In this document: in pieces, positions 45,639 through 58,600 of the stretch | Layout: the number at the start of each line of letters is the position of its first letter | Position numbering within the stretch: the first letter of the stretch is position 1 | DNA from: Metellina segmentata | Lineage: Eukaryota > Arthropoda > Arachnida > Araneae > Tetragnathidae | Assembly (NCBI GenBank): GCA_947359465.1 | Contig: OX375872.1 | Span: forward strand, 85,695,819-85,759,818 | Length of the DNA: 64,000 bases | Direction of reading: 5' to 3' | The notes under the pieces: generated by a model | What the model saw: the letters and a program-made list of their open reading frames with translations, nothing else | Database searches by the model: none | Told to the model about the DNA's origin: nothing | Program-made: the position numbers and the translations under genes

Positions 45639-46093
45639 CAGGGCCGCCCATAAATTTCCCGGGCCCCCCGACCAAATTTTCGGGCGGGCCCCTAAGTTTT
45701 TTCCTTGTGTAGGAAGTTTCAATTTCCCAAGTATCCATATATTTACAAATACCCAACTTCAGAAATGTACAAGCAAACCCATAATATATTAATAATGAAC
45801 TGGTAAGTAACAATGGAATTAAATATGTATATGTGCTATACTCATTACTCCTTGTGGCATGTAAACCAACTAGTCGTTGTCGTAGACTGATGAAAATGTG
45901 AGACCACCTTGACGGGGTCGTTTTAAGGACTTGAAAAGACTATTTTCTGTTCGATATTTTTTTTTGTCAAATTCAGAAAATAACCCTAAAATGAGGCAGA
46001 TAATTTCTTGAACAAACCTTGGGGCCGCGGGCCCCTTAAACGTCCGGGCCCCCCGACATTTGTCGAGTTTGTCCCCCCTTATGGGCGGCCCTG
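45639..46093. mobile_element. hAT MITE with perfect 8-bp target duplication
   Basis: The ends CAGGGCCGCCCATAA and its mirror (TTATGGGCGGCCCTG) are inverted repeats. The 8-bp flanks are identical, GTATGCTT at 45631-45638 and 46094-46101. Subterminal GC-rich parts (CGGGCCCCCCGA) are also inverted. At 455 bp with no coding frame, it depends on a hAT transposase elsewhere. Confidence 0.93.
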
Positions 46094-46099
46094 GTATGC

Positions 46100-47335
46100 T
46101 TGGCCAATTCTTGTTTGGAAAATATTATTTTAAAGGTACATTTGTTTCTAATTAAGAAAACAAGTTACTTTTTACACAATAAAAAAAAAAATTATGTCAA
46201 TTTAATTTGTACGAAACGTACTTAACAACCTGAAGAAATATTTTGCTGAGTTTAAGTTTTACAGTATAATATAAACAGCTGTATACTTTTCAGAATCTTC
46301 ATTTGTGTATTGAATAAACTAAAAATATTTTCACTTAAGTAAAAAAATTTCAGACATATTTTCTTAAGATGGTAATGAACCATTTATTTATGACTACCCC
46401 ACACATTTGTATCTTTAAACCTTTTGCTGATTTCAAAATTATAAAATACATTTAAAGTTTGCTGTGGTATATTATACATATGACCTTGGAGTTGCATTAA
46501 TTAGTGATTTAAAGAAAACAACTCTAATGTAAATCAAAAAATTATGCCCAGTATCAAATGTTATGTACAATCTAGTAAGAATATGACTTGGATCATGTTG
46601 CATCAATGATTAATTTTCGATGTGATATGTATTGGTAATTTATTCGTATATAAGGTTTTAGATACATATTTTATGCTAAAAATTCATTTTTGAGTTATCG
46701 ATTTATTCTAATTGTGTGTCAAAATTTAAAGTATCTTATGTTTTTAGACTTATAAAGCAACCAAAGATTTTTTGGTTCAACATAATTCTAAATAAGCTAT
46801 GTCTTTTAATATGATATATGGTTATATATAACTCAAAAGAAAGTGATTGTCCCAATCCCAATCAGATCTTCACCTTCAAGATTGATTCTTTACTGTTGTC
46901 CCATTGTGTTGCTTTAGTGCAGGGGTCTTCAACCTTCAACAATTTAAGACTTTTCAAACATGTGTTATCTACTCAAATGCAATTAATTGCCAAGTTAATC
47001 TATTGCAATCTAAAATGTAGCCATAAAAAATGAAAAACTGCCTTAAAGGGCCTATTTTTCTTTAGCTTGATGAGTGGGAATCCTGTATGAAATTTCTGGC
47101 TTTGATAGTAACACAATGAAGATCTAATATTAATTTGTAAAGATGTTTATCTCTTGTTTCAAGGAGCTGATTACTAAAGATTTCCTTTTGAACATTAACA
47201 GACCTTGCATGATCCAAGTACACATGCCAGGAAAGATTTTCTTAGAAAACAATTGCATTTTCTTACTGCCTTATTGCTATTTGACCAGATGCTGATTTGT
47301 TATTGGATCAATGAACTGACAATTTATGAACACAA
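46100..47335. other. No recognisable gene
   Basis: AT-rich sequence. A CAGGGGTCTTCAACC phrase at about 46919 resembles a hAT terminus, but no matching second end was found. Confidence 0.35.
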
Positions 47336-47339
47336 AAAT

Positions 47340-47490
47340 CTGGGTTTTATGGAGCAAGGACCATATTTGGCCAAGCTGTATCTAACGTCAAGTAAATAGT
47401 ATGCAGAAAAAAAAGCTCTGAAAAGAAAAATTAAGGATTAAACTTGCACCACCTATAACTTGGATAACTAATGCAGTGGGCTCAAAGCCA
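47340..47490 (-). repeat. Second SINE family, copy 1
   Basis: This shares the phrase order of 62215-62390: GGACCATATTTGGCCAAGCT versus GGGCCATATTAAGGCCAAAC, then AACGTCAAGTAA, then a reversed B-box-like ATTAAACTTGCACC. The degree of divergence suggests an old copy. Confidence 0.5.
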
Positions 47491-47816
47491 ATCCCCCCCC
47501 CCGAAATCTGGGAACAGGACTGCAAAATTGCAAATTTATTTTGGTATCCCATCATTCAGTCTTGATATAACAATCTGAATTGTATAATATTTCAAAATAC
47601 ATTAACTGCCATAAGGATTGACAGGTGTAGGATGTTTAAAACAAATTATAAATTCAAAGATACTTATGTTATTAAAGGAAATAATAACTGCTGCCAGTTC
47701 TTCATTTTTTTTATAAGTTGCTTTTCCTTTAAATTAGACCCTGTAATCTTTATTTCATAAATATATTGAAATTTATAACTGCTTAAATTTCAACTGTTAG
47801 AATTTCTCAATACATG

Positions 47817-49032
47817 CACTACTGTGTGAAAATTGCCACGATGAAAGAATCATCAGAAATAAATTAGATTTATTCCACGTATTACTTATAGTGGTTAAAA
47901 TAAACTATCAAAATTTACAGAGCATAAAAAAACAAAAGTAATGCCGAAAATCAATATCTTGTGCAGCTATGAGAGCCTGTACACGTCTTGGCATCGAATC
48001 ATACAGATTCTGAATGTCATGCTGAGGAATGGTATTCCAGACGACCTCTATCTGATGCCAAGTTCAGCTGTACTCTGCCCAGTGAGTTGCCGACTGATGT
48101 AATGCTAGACATGCTCAATGGGCGACATATCGGAGTAACGTGCAGGCCATGGAAGAAGTCTTGTACATTCCAAGCAACACGTGGACGGGTATTGCCCTAC
48201 TGAAATACAGCTCCGGGAATGTGTTGCAAGACATCGGGCTCCACAACTTTCCTGATGTAGAGCCCGCTGTTCAGGGTCCCCCGTGATATCCAATAGCGCA
48301 CCAGACCATAACACCGGGCGTTCGTCCAGTATGATACTGAATAAGACTCCGGGAGAAGGCGTTCACCTCTGTACATCTGACGAGTACGCGTCCATTATTA
48401 TAGTCCAGATTGTAGTGGAACTTATTTGAGAAGACGACTTGTTGTCACTCGGCACGCCATTGGTTATGTTGGTGAGCCCATTGTAGCCGGAGAAGTCAGT
48501 GGTTCAGCGTTGAGGGAATCCTTGTACAATAGCCCATGGCTCAGCCGACGAACTGTGGGGTAGACAATGACACCTCTAATGTTGTGCCAATGCATGAGAG
48601 GATGCTGTTTGGTCCGTTAGCGCCATGCGGATGAGGTGTCTGTCGATATATTGAGCCCACTACGGGGGTTTCGACTAGTCTGGTTCTCCGTGGTCCATCT
48701 CCAACACACGCATCACTGGTGTGGCATTACACTCTGAGAGTGTCGATTTCGCGATACGAAAGTTCACCCTTACGGAGGCCGATCGCAGCCCCGTTAGTTG
48801 CTCGGATTGCACTGTCTTTGGTGAGGCATATGGACTTCTAATCAATCATTTACATCAGTCAAACGACGTTTTCACATTTCACCGCACCTTTACAGTGCTC
48901 TTTATAGACTGCTCACTTTGAAGTTTAGAGGGTGTTTATCTGCCCACACATGCGTGATCGCTTTGTAATTTTAATCATTTGCATTTCCTGCAAGATTCCT
49001 TCATGGTGTTGCAATTTTCACAAACAGTAGTG
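47817..49032 (-). mobile_element. Degenerate Tc1-like element
   Basis: The ends CACTACTGTGTGAAAATTGC and the mirror at 49010-49032 (GCAATTTTCACAAACAGTAG) are inverted repeats, with TA after the right end. On the minus strand, the transposase traces include MLWSGALLDITG (WGAIS-like motif) and LPWPARYSDMSPIEHV, the Tc1 motif of the third catalytic residue. Frameshifts separate them, so it is inactive. Confidence 0.87.
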
Positions 49033-49623
49033 TATAAGTTGAACCAAGTTTTCAAAGAATATTTTTGAAATGGTATTCTTTGTTGCTGGATTAATTTTAT
49101 ATCTATTTTAATGCACTGCTCGGAAGCTAAGGATTAACTGTTTTTTATGCTATAATTTATAAAAACTAGATATGAAATTTGACACATGTTTAGATATTGC
49201 AATGTATGTGACATTGTATATACCAGGGATGGCCAACCCGTGGCACGCGTGCCGCAGCATGGCATGGCGGAGTTTTAGCAGTGGCTAATTTGAAAAATAG
49301 TAATGTCTTCAGAACTTTATAAAAACCCTACTCGTATGTTACTGAATACAACAGCGGCGGACAGCAGCATTGCTTTTACACCAGTACTGCGATGCGGTAA
49401 GACTGGTCATTGGACGAGTCCAATAATGGTTTAAGTTGGCACCGTTGTTTTGCAATGGTGGTCCGTTCTGGAGCGAGTGCGACACTGGTTGTCTGGCTCA
49501 GTTGTTTTTAAACTGCCGAGAACAAGACGTTAAGCTTTTTTTTTTTTTTTAAGGTTTTGGCGTCGAGCGTCGTTTTTTTTTTTTTTTTTTTTTAATTTAC
49601 TATGTCTGAGTAAAACTTTGACA

Positions 49624-50361
49624 TCTCTAATATTATAAAAGGAAGTGTTTGTCTGTTTCTTGCCGCAAAATCCTGACGATTCCATGGCACTTACAGCAAT
49701 GAGTTTTGGCACACAGGTAGTCCAAAATTCTTGCAATTTTTGGGTCGCGCCGAATTTTTAAATTCAATCTAGAACATTTTTAAATGAATTTATTCATTGA
49801 ATGCTATAGCATAGAAGAGATCACAGATTCTTAATTTATTGTTTCCGTTTTGGTTTTGCGCTGATTTTCCAGCCAGACAATAAAAACGAACAATCTTTTA
49901 ACTGGAGTCTATTAGTTCTTTTTCTATCTCCTAGACCGTTAAAGATGGAGTAAAAATTTCTGCGGAAAATTTCCCTTTATATCCATACCTAAAAATATGA
50001 TTTTCTTTATATAAATAACTTTTTAATTGAATACATCTTTTATATTTTCGCACGAGATTGTGACGTCATGGTAACTTTCCCTTTCCAAAAATAAACAGAT
50101 TACATTTCGTGCCCTTCGTGTCAAAAAAAAAAAAAAAAAAGATTACATTTCCTGCCCTTTTCGATTTTAGTGGAGAGCAAAAAATAAAAAACATTTTGAC
50201 AGGCATTGTTTAGTTTTTTTCCGCAAAAGCGGATTCGTTAAAGATAGATTAAAAATTTCAACGGATTTGAAATCTGCAGGAAATTTTACATCAGACCTTA
50301 TATCACGGCGTTGTCCGTGGTGTTGGTTTGCGAGGGCACGGGCTAGCCACCCAGTGGCTAG
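49624..50361 (+). mobile_element. Helitron nested in the hAT element
   Basis: The start TCTCTAATATTATAAAAGG follows A (49623). The end is CTAGCCAC-CCA-GTGGCTAG (50343-50361) followed by T. The 738 bp contain the family modules and a poly-A run with a small duplication (near 50110-50155). It lies wholly inside the hAT element, so it inserted later. Confidence 0.85.
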
Positions 50362-50369
50362 TCGAAAAT

Positions 50370-52137
50370 AAAATATGAAGAGGATATTGCAATTCGTGAT
50401 TTTAAAACTGTCTGGGAAGAACAATTTTTGTTTAGGCATCAAAATACTTCCAGTACAAGCCTGTTTGTTTGATATTTAGAATTTGTGTAGCAGTGCCAAA
50501 AAAATTTAACCTGGACCGACATTTTAAACAACTGCATAGATATTTCAACAGCAGATCCTGTCGGATCACTTGCGAACGGAATTTATCGGTAAAAAAAATA
50601 TATATCTTTAGTCGGCCAACAATCCTTATTCCAGAAGAGAAATCACAAAATGGGCACTGATGAAGGCTTCTTATGAACTTTCTATGTTGTTAACAAGCAA
50701 GAAAAACCCTATTCTGACGGAGAGGAGATAATAAAAAATAGCCTTTTAATATTTGACCAAAATGTCGGTGATATAAACGTCAAAAATATGGTTGATAAAG
50801 TAGCTTTGTCTAGAAATATCATCATGTATCGTATAGATGACATTGGCCAGGATTTTGGGACACAAATTGTTTCTGGACTACAATATTGCAAGTACTTTTC
50901 ATTAACTTTGGATGAAAGCCATGACACCGCAAACAATGCGCAGTTAAGCGTATTTGTGCGTTACACGAACGATAATTTTGATACTGTGGAAGAACTTCTT
51001 GATTTGCGCCAACTAGTTTTAACTACTGGTGAAGATATTTTTAAAGAATTAAAAAATGTAATTGAAGTTAACAAAGGGGGGTGGGGGGGGGGTAGAGTGA
51101 ACAAAATTAGATAGTGTTTGCATGGTTGGCAGGATAAAAGGTTTCGTTACATTGCTTGAAAATTATTTGTGAAGAAAAGTTTTTAAGTATCATTGTATTA
51201 TCCATCAAGAAGCTCTTTGTGACAAGGACTTAAACCTGTCTTATGTTGTTGACACTGTAGCGCGCTGTATCAACAAAATACGAGCTCGAGCTCTGAATCG
51301 ACGACGATTTCATACGCTTTTTCCAGAAGAGTATGGCGCGAGTTACTCCTTCATTGTAGTGTGGCTGGCTTTCCAGAGGAAGTGCACTCGCGAGATTTTG
51401 GAATATCCGGAAGAAAACAATAAACTGTCCAGTGAGTGCTTGCTACTCAAGAATGAAGATTGGCTTTGGGATTTAGCTTTTATCACCGATGTTAGGGGAC
51501 ATTTAAATAATTTAAGATTATAGGGAAAATATTGTAATTTTTCCTAACCTAGTTGGTCATATATTTTTTGTGAACAAACTTTTGCTTTTTATTGTCTTGA
51601 TTTTGGAGAAAAAATATTAACACATTTCACATTAATGCATGAACTAGCTACCAATGTCAATAATGCTCCGAACTATGATAGATTTAAAAATTTACAATCT
51701 ATTTTGCAGGATTCATTCAGTGCTAGGTTTGATGATTTTCGGGATGAATAAAAAATGCTTATCTTTCACAAATCCATTTTCAATTTCTCTGCAAGACGTT
51801 AATTGTTACCCACCGAATTTATTGACATACAGCACCATACCACAATGAAAAGCAAATATAAGGAACTTATTTCAACTGCAAGTGATCCAAATTATATTGA
51901 ATTTTGAAAATTTGTACCAACAAGCAATTTTTCAAATTTACACGATTTGTGTCAGATATTGTTGTAGGTTTGGATCAACATGTTTGTGAACAAGTGTTTT
52001 CTATTATGAACATAATAAAATCAAAATATCGTTCAAGATTAACTGATATGCACCCAAAAAACCTAATTTTGTTAGCATTTTCAAGAACTAATCCTAATAT
52101 AGATGACTTGGTAAAAAAACTTCAAAAACCACATTAG
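50370..52137 (+). pseudogene. Broken hAT transposase (SCAND3/ZBED type)
   Basis: Pieces in different frames give an N-terminal zinc-finger-like segment (FNLDRHFKQLH, near 50520), then MVDKVALSRNIIMYRIDDIG with YFSLTLDESHDTANNAQLSV (catalytic Asp in LDES, near 50905). The C-terminal dimerisation part follows, GLDQHVCEQVFSIMNIIKSK with RLTDMHPKNLILLAF, ending at 52137. Several stops, shifts and a G-run near 51077 break it. Domesticated hAT genes of this type exist in animals, but this copy is plainly dead. Confidence 0.9.
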
Positions 52138-52614
52138 TTAAGTACTGACTGTTAAATAATTATTTAGAATGAAATGTTTCAAGCTATTCATTTTTATTTT
52201 ATACATAACCTAACTGACTGAACCTTTAAAGATGTTTAACAATAAAACCTAAGTTTGTACTTTTGTTTTATTTATTATATTATTCTTTAAAATCCTACTA
52301 CTCAGACTTTTATGAAAAAAATGTGCTATTTGCGTAGAATCCCCAAATCAGCCTATGAATAACATTTTTTCACCTTTTAATATTTTTTAGAATATTGGAA
52401 TTGCTGTAAGTGGCACGCATAATTTTTTTTATCTTCAGATAGTGGCACTCTTCCCAAAAAGGTTGTCCACTCCTGGTATATACACTTGGAAAAATCATTA
52501 AAAAAACTATAATTGATGAAAAATAAGACCAGCGTTATGTAAAAAAAAAAAGCAAGAAATATCAATATTATACATCTTCCTTTTGATTTAATGTGCAATT
52601 GGGGGATATATCAT

Positions 52615-52935
52615 ATACTAGCTGAATAACCCTCTGCGTTGCTCGAGTTTCAAACATGACTGCGACATTTCCCTGCATTAACTCAAATACACAAACCTTG
52701 TAAGAACGTGTTTCCTTGTCCATTTATTGCAGGAAAACAAACTTCAGATTTTAAAATTAGGGCTTTGAGGGGTTCATTTTAGGACTACCTGTGTGCCAAT
52801 TGTCATGGCAACAGATTGGTCTGAAGACAGGAAAGAAATGGCCTGTTTTCCGCAGTGTTTAAAAGTATAAGTGTATTAAATTTGGTGTGGAGAATATACA
52901 ACCACATCCTTATATATATATATTAAACCTCAGCA
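52615..52935 (+). repeat. Unclassified dispersed repeat fragment
   Basis: TATACTAGCTGAATAACCCT at the start and GACTACCTGTGTGCCAATTG later resemble common arthropod repeat phrases. The second also matches, in reverse, the Helitron phrase GGCACACAGGTAGTCC (near 14310). It ends in a TA-rich tract. The class is not settled. Confidence 0.4.
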
Positions 52936-53114
52936 CCACATAATTTTAGTAGTAGTTTTTATATAGTTTTAACTTCCAACAACGACTAAATTACCCCTTC
53001 TATCGGTTGTAAAAATCGTGAAATATTTTATTGGTCGAAGAATCTTAGAGTTAGGTCCCCGAGGTATTAGTGATCTTTCATTCCTAGCATTTTTAACCTT
53101 TTGCTTTTTCATCC

Positions 53115-53455
53115 TCCCTCATACCTGGTGTAGAGGCGGCTGGTGCACTTTAAATCTGTCGTGGCCGAAAGTCCTCACGTGGGGTTGGTGTGGAAGTTTG
53201 GAGAGTAGGGTGCCAGCTCAGGTGTTGCCTCGTCATCTGACCGTGGTTCAAAATTACGAGGTGTTGTCCTCGGATCTTTCCCTTAAGGGTTTCATCCCGA
53301 ACCGTCGTCAATTTTCCGGTGTGTTGCTCTAGTACGACGTTAACAAAAATTACCTTACCTTACCTCCTCCCTCATATTGTGTCTGGTGCAACTTGGTCAA
53401 ATGTGGCCTTTGTACCATAAAACCTGAAAACAATCAACTAACCTCAGTTAAGTAT
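53115..53455 (+). repeat. SINE with tail and adjoining LINE-like tail
   Basis: The body phrases TTGGTGTGGAAGTTTGGAGA, GGTTCAAAATTACG and GTTGTCCTCGGATCTTTCCC are followed by the tail GTGTTGCTCTAGTACGACGT. This is close to a full SINE of the 4.9 kb family. From 53355 a second repeat with the CCATAAAACCTGAA tail follows. Confidence 0.7.
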
Positions 53456-53459
53456 CCTC

Positions 53460-55420
53460 TCCTTATCAGTTCGGTTGTCTGACAGTGCAATTGCAAGCAA
53501 AGCAAATTGTATGCCTAAAGCCCTGTTCCTCATTTGATTTAATAATCTTGGAGGAAGGAAAGAACAGTTAAATATTTTTTGCTAAATGGCCCTATAAGTG
53601 CTCAATGGTATAAAAGTCTGGTGAAGGAGCTGAATTCATTAGCTAAATACTTTATACTACAAGATGTTGGTTGACTAGCTGCTTTGTGTGGCCTTTGTAT
53701 TATCATTTATTATGTCTTGCATTCTGGTGAAGAATTTTGACTCCAAACCATTTGCAATTTACTAGCAAATGCATGGATATCAGAGTGGAATTTTAGAGAT
53801 TCCAACCCAAACCATGATCTTTCCTTATTTTTAAAAGTTACCTATTGTCAAGACTTGCCCTTTTGGTATGATAGGCTAACCTTGAACTTGACATTCCTAT
53901 TCCTGATCCAGGTACAATGAACTGAGGTACATGTCAGTTTGACAGTCTGTAATTACCTGATAGTTGCAATGGGTTTTAACTTTAAATTTATCACCCTTTT
54001 GTAAATATCATTGATACCAAAAACAGGTTAAATGATACATTTTTTATTTGGATACAGGTAACAATGGAATGTGATTGAAATAATAAACAATTGAAAGTGT
54101 ATTCCTTGTCATGAGTGTTTGATGAGAGGTTCTCATATTCACTGTCAAATTGACAATTATCACTTAAATAAGTCGTCTTCATTTTCAAAATTTACTCCAT
54201 TAATTGCAGAACATTTTTCACTTATATTATTTATTTAATCCAATAACTTATTGTTTTTCAAACTTCTGGACATCCTTATGATGAGAAATAGTGAATAAAC
54301 TAAAATAAATTTTTTTTTCACTACTTACTCCAAAATGGCACTTTTAATACTCACAATAATAAACAGTATAATTGTAGTTGAACTCACTATGGAGTGATCA
54401 CTGGAATGATCGCAGTAAACTCTGGAATTGTAATATTTAACCAAATATCTGCAAATGATAGCAAGGAATTTTCAAATATTTTTTTAGAATTGAGACAATG
54501 TTGCCTTGTGGTGTAGACATCCATCTACTGCAAAATAATAGGCACAGGTGTATGTTCCAAATGTTTTTAATAGAATTTATTTACATGATTGCCCTCTCTT
54601 AAATTGATATTGTTATTCCATTTCAAAAGAAAGAAAATTCCTTTATGGTTAAGATGCAGTAAAATATGAAATTCTGTACAATGGCGTATACTTAATTTTA
54701 ATTTTGTTTTCTATATATGGGATGGTTTTTAAAAAAAAGAGTTGACAATGTAGTAAAAACACAAAATATTAAACTGTTAAAATGACCTGGAACAATAAAA
54801 ATAGGTATACTTCACATGCATGTTGGATGCAGAGAGGAAATAATATTATATACTATTAAATTTTACAAATATTTCAGGAAAAATTGTAATGTCAATTGAA
54901 TAAAAGCTATAAATATAAAAAAAATTGGTTGTTTAACCTGCTTGGTAAATTTAGTGTTAAGCATCATAACAATGAACTAATAAGTAATATTAGCTTATTA
55001 AGTTAAGCAATTGCTTTTGTTAAACCAAATTAAAAATGCCACAATGCATAGTTCCTTAGTTGGCTATAGACCCATAAAACCAAAATACATTCAGTATCAG
55101 TTGACAGACAACTTTAAATTCGCCTGATTTAAGTTGGTGCAAAAATAATCACTTGTTCAGTTTTGAGTGAATTAGTACAAGATTATTTTTTAACAGAGCT
55201 TGGTAGTCCCAATGTAGATACTTCAAACATGATTCTTCTGAAAATACAACTAATTTAAATTCATACTTTGTAAATGCACATTCAATATTTTGTTTTTTAG
55301 ATCATTTTTAAGTAGAAAGGGATTGTCATTTTGTGAGAGAAAGTTGTAATTGCTATTAATCTTGTTCTAGTATTGGGCTTAAAAGAATATAATATTTATT
55401 AATCCATCAACTTTTACAAA
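53460..55420. other. No recognisable gene
   Basis: AT-rich space between the repeats and the SFR1 stop. Short frames such as 53991-54188 (minus) show nothing I recognise. Confidence 0.4.
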
Positions 55421-55425
55421 TGCGT

Positions 55426-55608
55426 TTACAAAAATGAATCGGTTTCAGAATTGAATTTTATGAGAGCACTGTCTATCTGTAAAACATTAACCAAACTTTG
55501 TAAGTTGGGAGGTTTAGGTTCAGGTAGAAGCTCAAAAAGTCTCTTAAGTGCATCTTGTGCTGTAGTTAGCCACTTCTGAATCAATGATGTCAAATAATCA
55601 GGCTTATT
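55426..55608 (-). CDS. SFR1: SFR1 last exon
   Basis: The acceptor is tttttcag|AAT, followed by 60 codons and TAA at 55426-55428. It encodes NKPDYLTSLIQKWLTTAQDA, a leucine-rich stretch, then TDSFL and the stop. It is aligned by eye with the human segment holding LIKKW and ending in an acidic Glu-Glu-Phe. AATAAA at 55395-55400 on the minus strand is a possible polyadenylation signal. Confidence 0.82.
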   Translation of the reverse strand, partial: NKPDYLTSLIQKWLTTAQDALKRLFELLPEPKPPNLQSLVNVLQIDSALIKFNSETDSFL

Positions 55609-58600
55609 CTGAAAAAAAATTCCCTTACATATATTTTTTCATCACATATTTTCAGCTTACATTTTCTAAGATAGTTAAAAAGATAAATGCTGTAGAATAT
55701 TGCAGTGCAAACACAAGTACAAGAAACAATATGAAAACAAAATGTTGAGATAATGAAGAAACTTGAATTACAGTGAGTAAAAAAATTATCTTTATACTGT
55801 ATATGTCTTCTGAAAATAACAAATTTAAAATTTATAATGGTATGAATTTTATCCCTCTATGAAAAAGTTATATCTAAAATAAGATGATACATATATTTAT
55901 ACAAATTAAGTCAAACATTCCACTTTCTGTGATATAAAAATATTCATATGCAGTTATATACATCATGGACAAAAGTATCCGGACACCCCAATAAAAGATT
56001 GAATTTTGCCACTGACGTAAAAACATGCAGTGATATAAAAGGAGGCAGAGACACTGTACAATGGGCAGACAACACGAGCTTCGTGACTTTGAAAGACTAC
56101 CACTGTAAATAATGTAAATCGTAAAGTGAACACATGTAGGAGCCACTAGTGTCCAACTAAGGTCTGGTTGACCACGTCATCTCGTATCAAAGCTGAAGAA
56201 TGCTGGAAAGGGTTAAAACTGGATGGAATCGGTGCAAACTAATGATGTATTCCATTAATTCTCAAGATGTTCTGTAAGTACCAAGACGATTCCACAGTAC
56301 TCTCGCAATTGAATGGCTGAGTGAACGTTATCTACCCACAAGTATTGTACCTCATGTGGAGTTTAGTGGAGGAAGCATTATGACCTAGGGCTGTTTCTCG
56401 TGGTTTGCCCTGAGCCCTGTGAAGGGAACTTTAATTCTTAGCCTATCTTGACATTTCGGAGAATACAGCACTTCCCACATTGTGGCAACTGTTTAGTTCC
56501 AGCCCATTGTAATTTCAACACAACTGGGTTCCCATCCACACATGTGTAGTACAAACCCGTTTTTCTGATATGGATGTTGAAGAAATGGAATGGCCTCTGC
56601 AAAAGCCCTGATCTGAATACAATAAAACACCTGTGGGATGAATTACAATGGTGTTTGAGAGCCAGGCTGAACTGATCACTACTCTTTTGCAAGAATGGTG
56701 TGCCATTCCAGTTGAAACTTATCAACAATTACTGGACAGCTCTCCTAATAGAGTAGCCACTGTTTTTACAGCAAAAGGTGGACCTACTTGATATTAATGT
56801 TGAACTTATGGGCACAAGAACTAAATTTTACAGGTGTCTTGATATTTTTTCCCACATAGCATATTTTACCTTTATTATTTTATAAAATACTAAATTTATT
56901 AATATTATTTTATAATACTAATGAGAATAAAAATAATGTTCAAAAATATTATTTATCTCTCTACTTAACATAGATAAAATGAAGTAGAAAAATGAGTCAA
57001 ATAAGGTAAGCAGTCCAAAGAGCAGCATCATTTGTGAAAATATCTATTTAGAAAATTTGAATTCTAAACACCAGTACACTCAAACAAAAAATACCACATT
57101 CGAATATTTATTTCCATCTAAATAAATGAATTCTGTGCATTTATCTTATTCAGGGATATAGAGATAACATTTTGAAACTCTTTAGATAACTGAAAAAATT
57201 ATGCAAACTTCTCTATAAGAAATTCTTATGAAAAGTTAAATACAGGAATAAATCAAACAAATTTCTGTTTTACTAATCATAGGTAAATAAAATTGAGTAG
57301 TACCATATGTAATTTTCATAACATCTTTTTTGAAAAATGTACCTTACCTGTATGTGAAAGAAAATAGAAGCATTTAATTTTTAGGTTTGGTAAATCTCTT
57401 GTATCTGCATTTATAAATTTTATACAAGTATAACATATTTCAATTATTTTGAAATAAACTTTTTCATTGATAGGTATAGAATAAAATGTAAAAATCATAT
57501 TTTATCTAATTATGATTTGTCTAACAGATTGAAAGAAGAGGTATTTATTTTTTTTAAATGTGCTACCCAACTGGTATAGTGGTAATAGCATTCATCTGCC
57601 ATTCAGAGGGTCAAAGATTTAAATCTCAGTTTGAAAGTGCATGGATTTGGTGATTCTCTCTATTAGGAGTAGCATCAGGTCACCCACTGGGTATGTTATG
57701 GTGTGGTATTTTTAATTACATCACACTGGAGCAACACAACGGGCTATTATGGGTGCTCCTTCACCAGTATCCACCAATTTAGTTCTCGTAGTGCCAAAGA
57801 CAGAAGAGGTCAGTGGCCAGGCATTATAAAAAAATATTAAATGTAATTGGGATAAATAATCAGCCATTTTTCTAGAATAATTGGATAGTAAAATTTATCT
57901 AACTAAAAACAGAAAGAATACTTTAAAAATGAAACATTTCACAAAATTTTTCTTCAATTAAAAAAAAAAATGTTGTTATTTTAAAATAATTCATGAACAA
58001 ATATTTTACCTTATTATGATGCTGTTGCACCAACTTTAATTTTCTTAATCTCTCTTCATTTTTTGCAACATGTTTTTGCAAACTCAAATACAGGTCTTGG
58101 AATTTCACCTTATCATGACAATTCTCTATGTCTTCTTTTAAATATTCTGGAATATTCTCATTTGCTTCAAATGAAATGGGAATTTGGAAATCAGTAGCCA
58201 CAGAAGAATAAGAATGTTTTAATTTTGTTGTTGGAGATGGTAAGTATGGTGAAGCTGGTTTTGAAAGAGGACTTGAATGAAGCCTAGAAGAACGCTTCAA
58301 TCTTTCTTTAAGACTAGAGCTCATCTGAAATTATTTCTTGTTAGAAAAAAACAAACAAGTATTTTATACTGAGAAACCAAAAAATGAATGTTGTATTAAC
58401 GAACAGTGTAACACTAATCTCACCTAAATTCAGAACATGAAAAAAAAAAAGGGGGGGGGGACTGTACTTTGAAGGAATATGAAAAAAGATCCATGAATCC
58501 TTATATATGGGTGCAAATATGCAACCTCTTGGTTATAAGAAATTAGTTTATTCACATATTATCTGTTAATAAACATGAATATTTTGTTGTCGCAGAACAA

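Larger units (their letters stand above)
49224..52475 (+). mobile_element. hAT element with perfect 8-bp target duplication
   Basis: The ends CAGGGATGGCCAAC and the mirror of CAGGAGTGGACAAC fit hAT termini. The flanks are an identical 8-bp GTATATAC at 49216-49223 and 52476-52483. The 3.25 kb interior contains a broken hAT transposase (next entry) and a nested Helitron. Broken coding shows it is inactive, but the intact duplication allows exact definition. Confidence 0.95.

Noticed and set aside
46919..46934. hAT terminus CAGGGGTCTTCAACC
   Set aside because: No mirrored second end and no duplication found within reach; kept only as a remark.
56438..56728. Minus-strand frames of 96 and 63 codons near SFR1
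   Set aside because: They are antisense to the Tc1-like element in SFR1 intron 2 and not in phase with the SFR1 exons.
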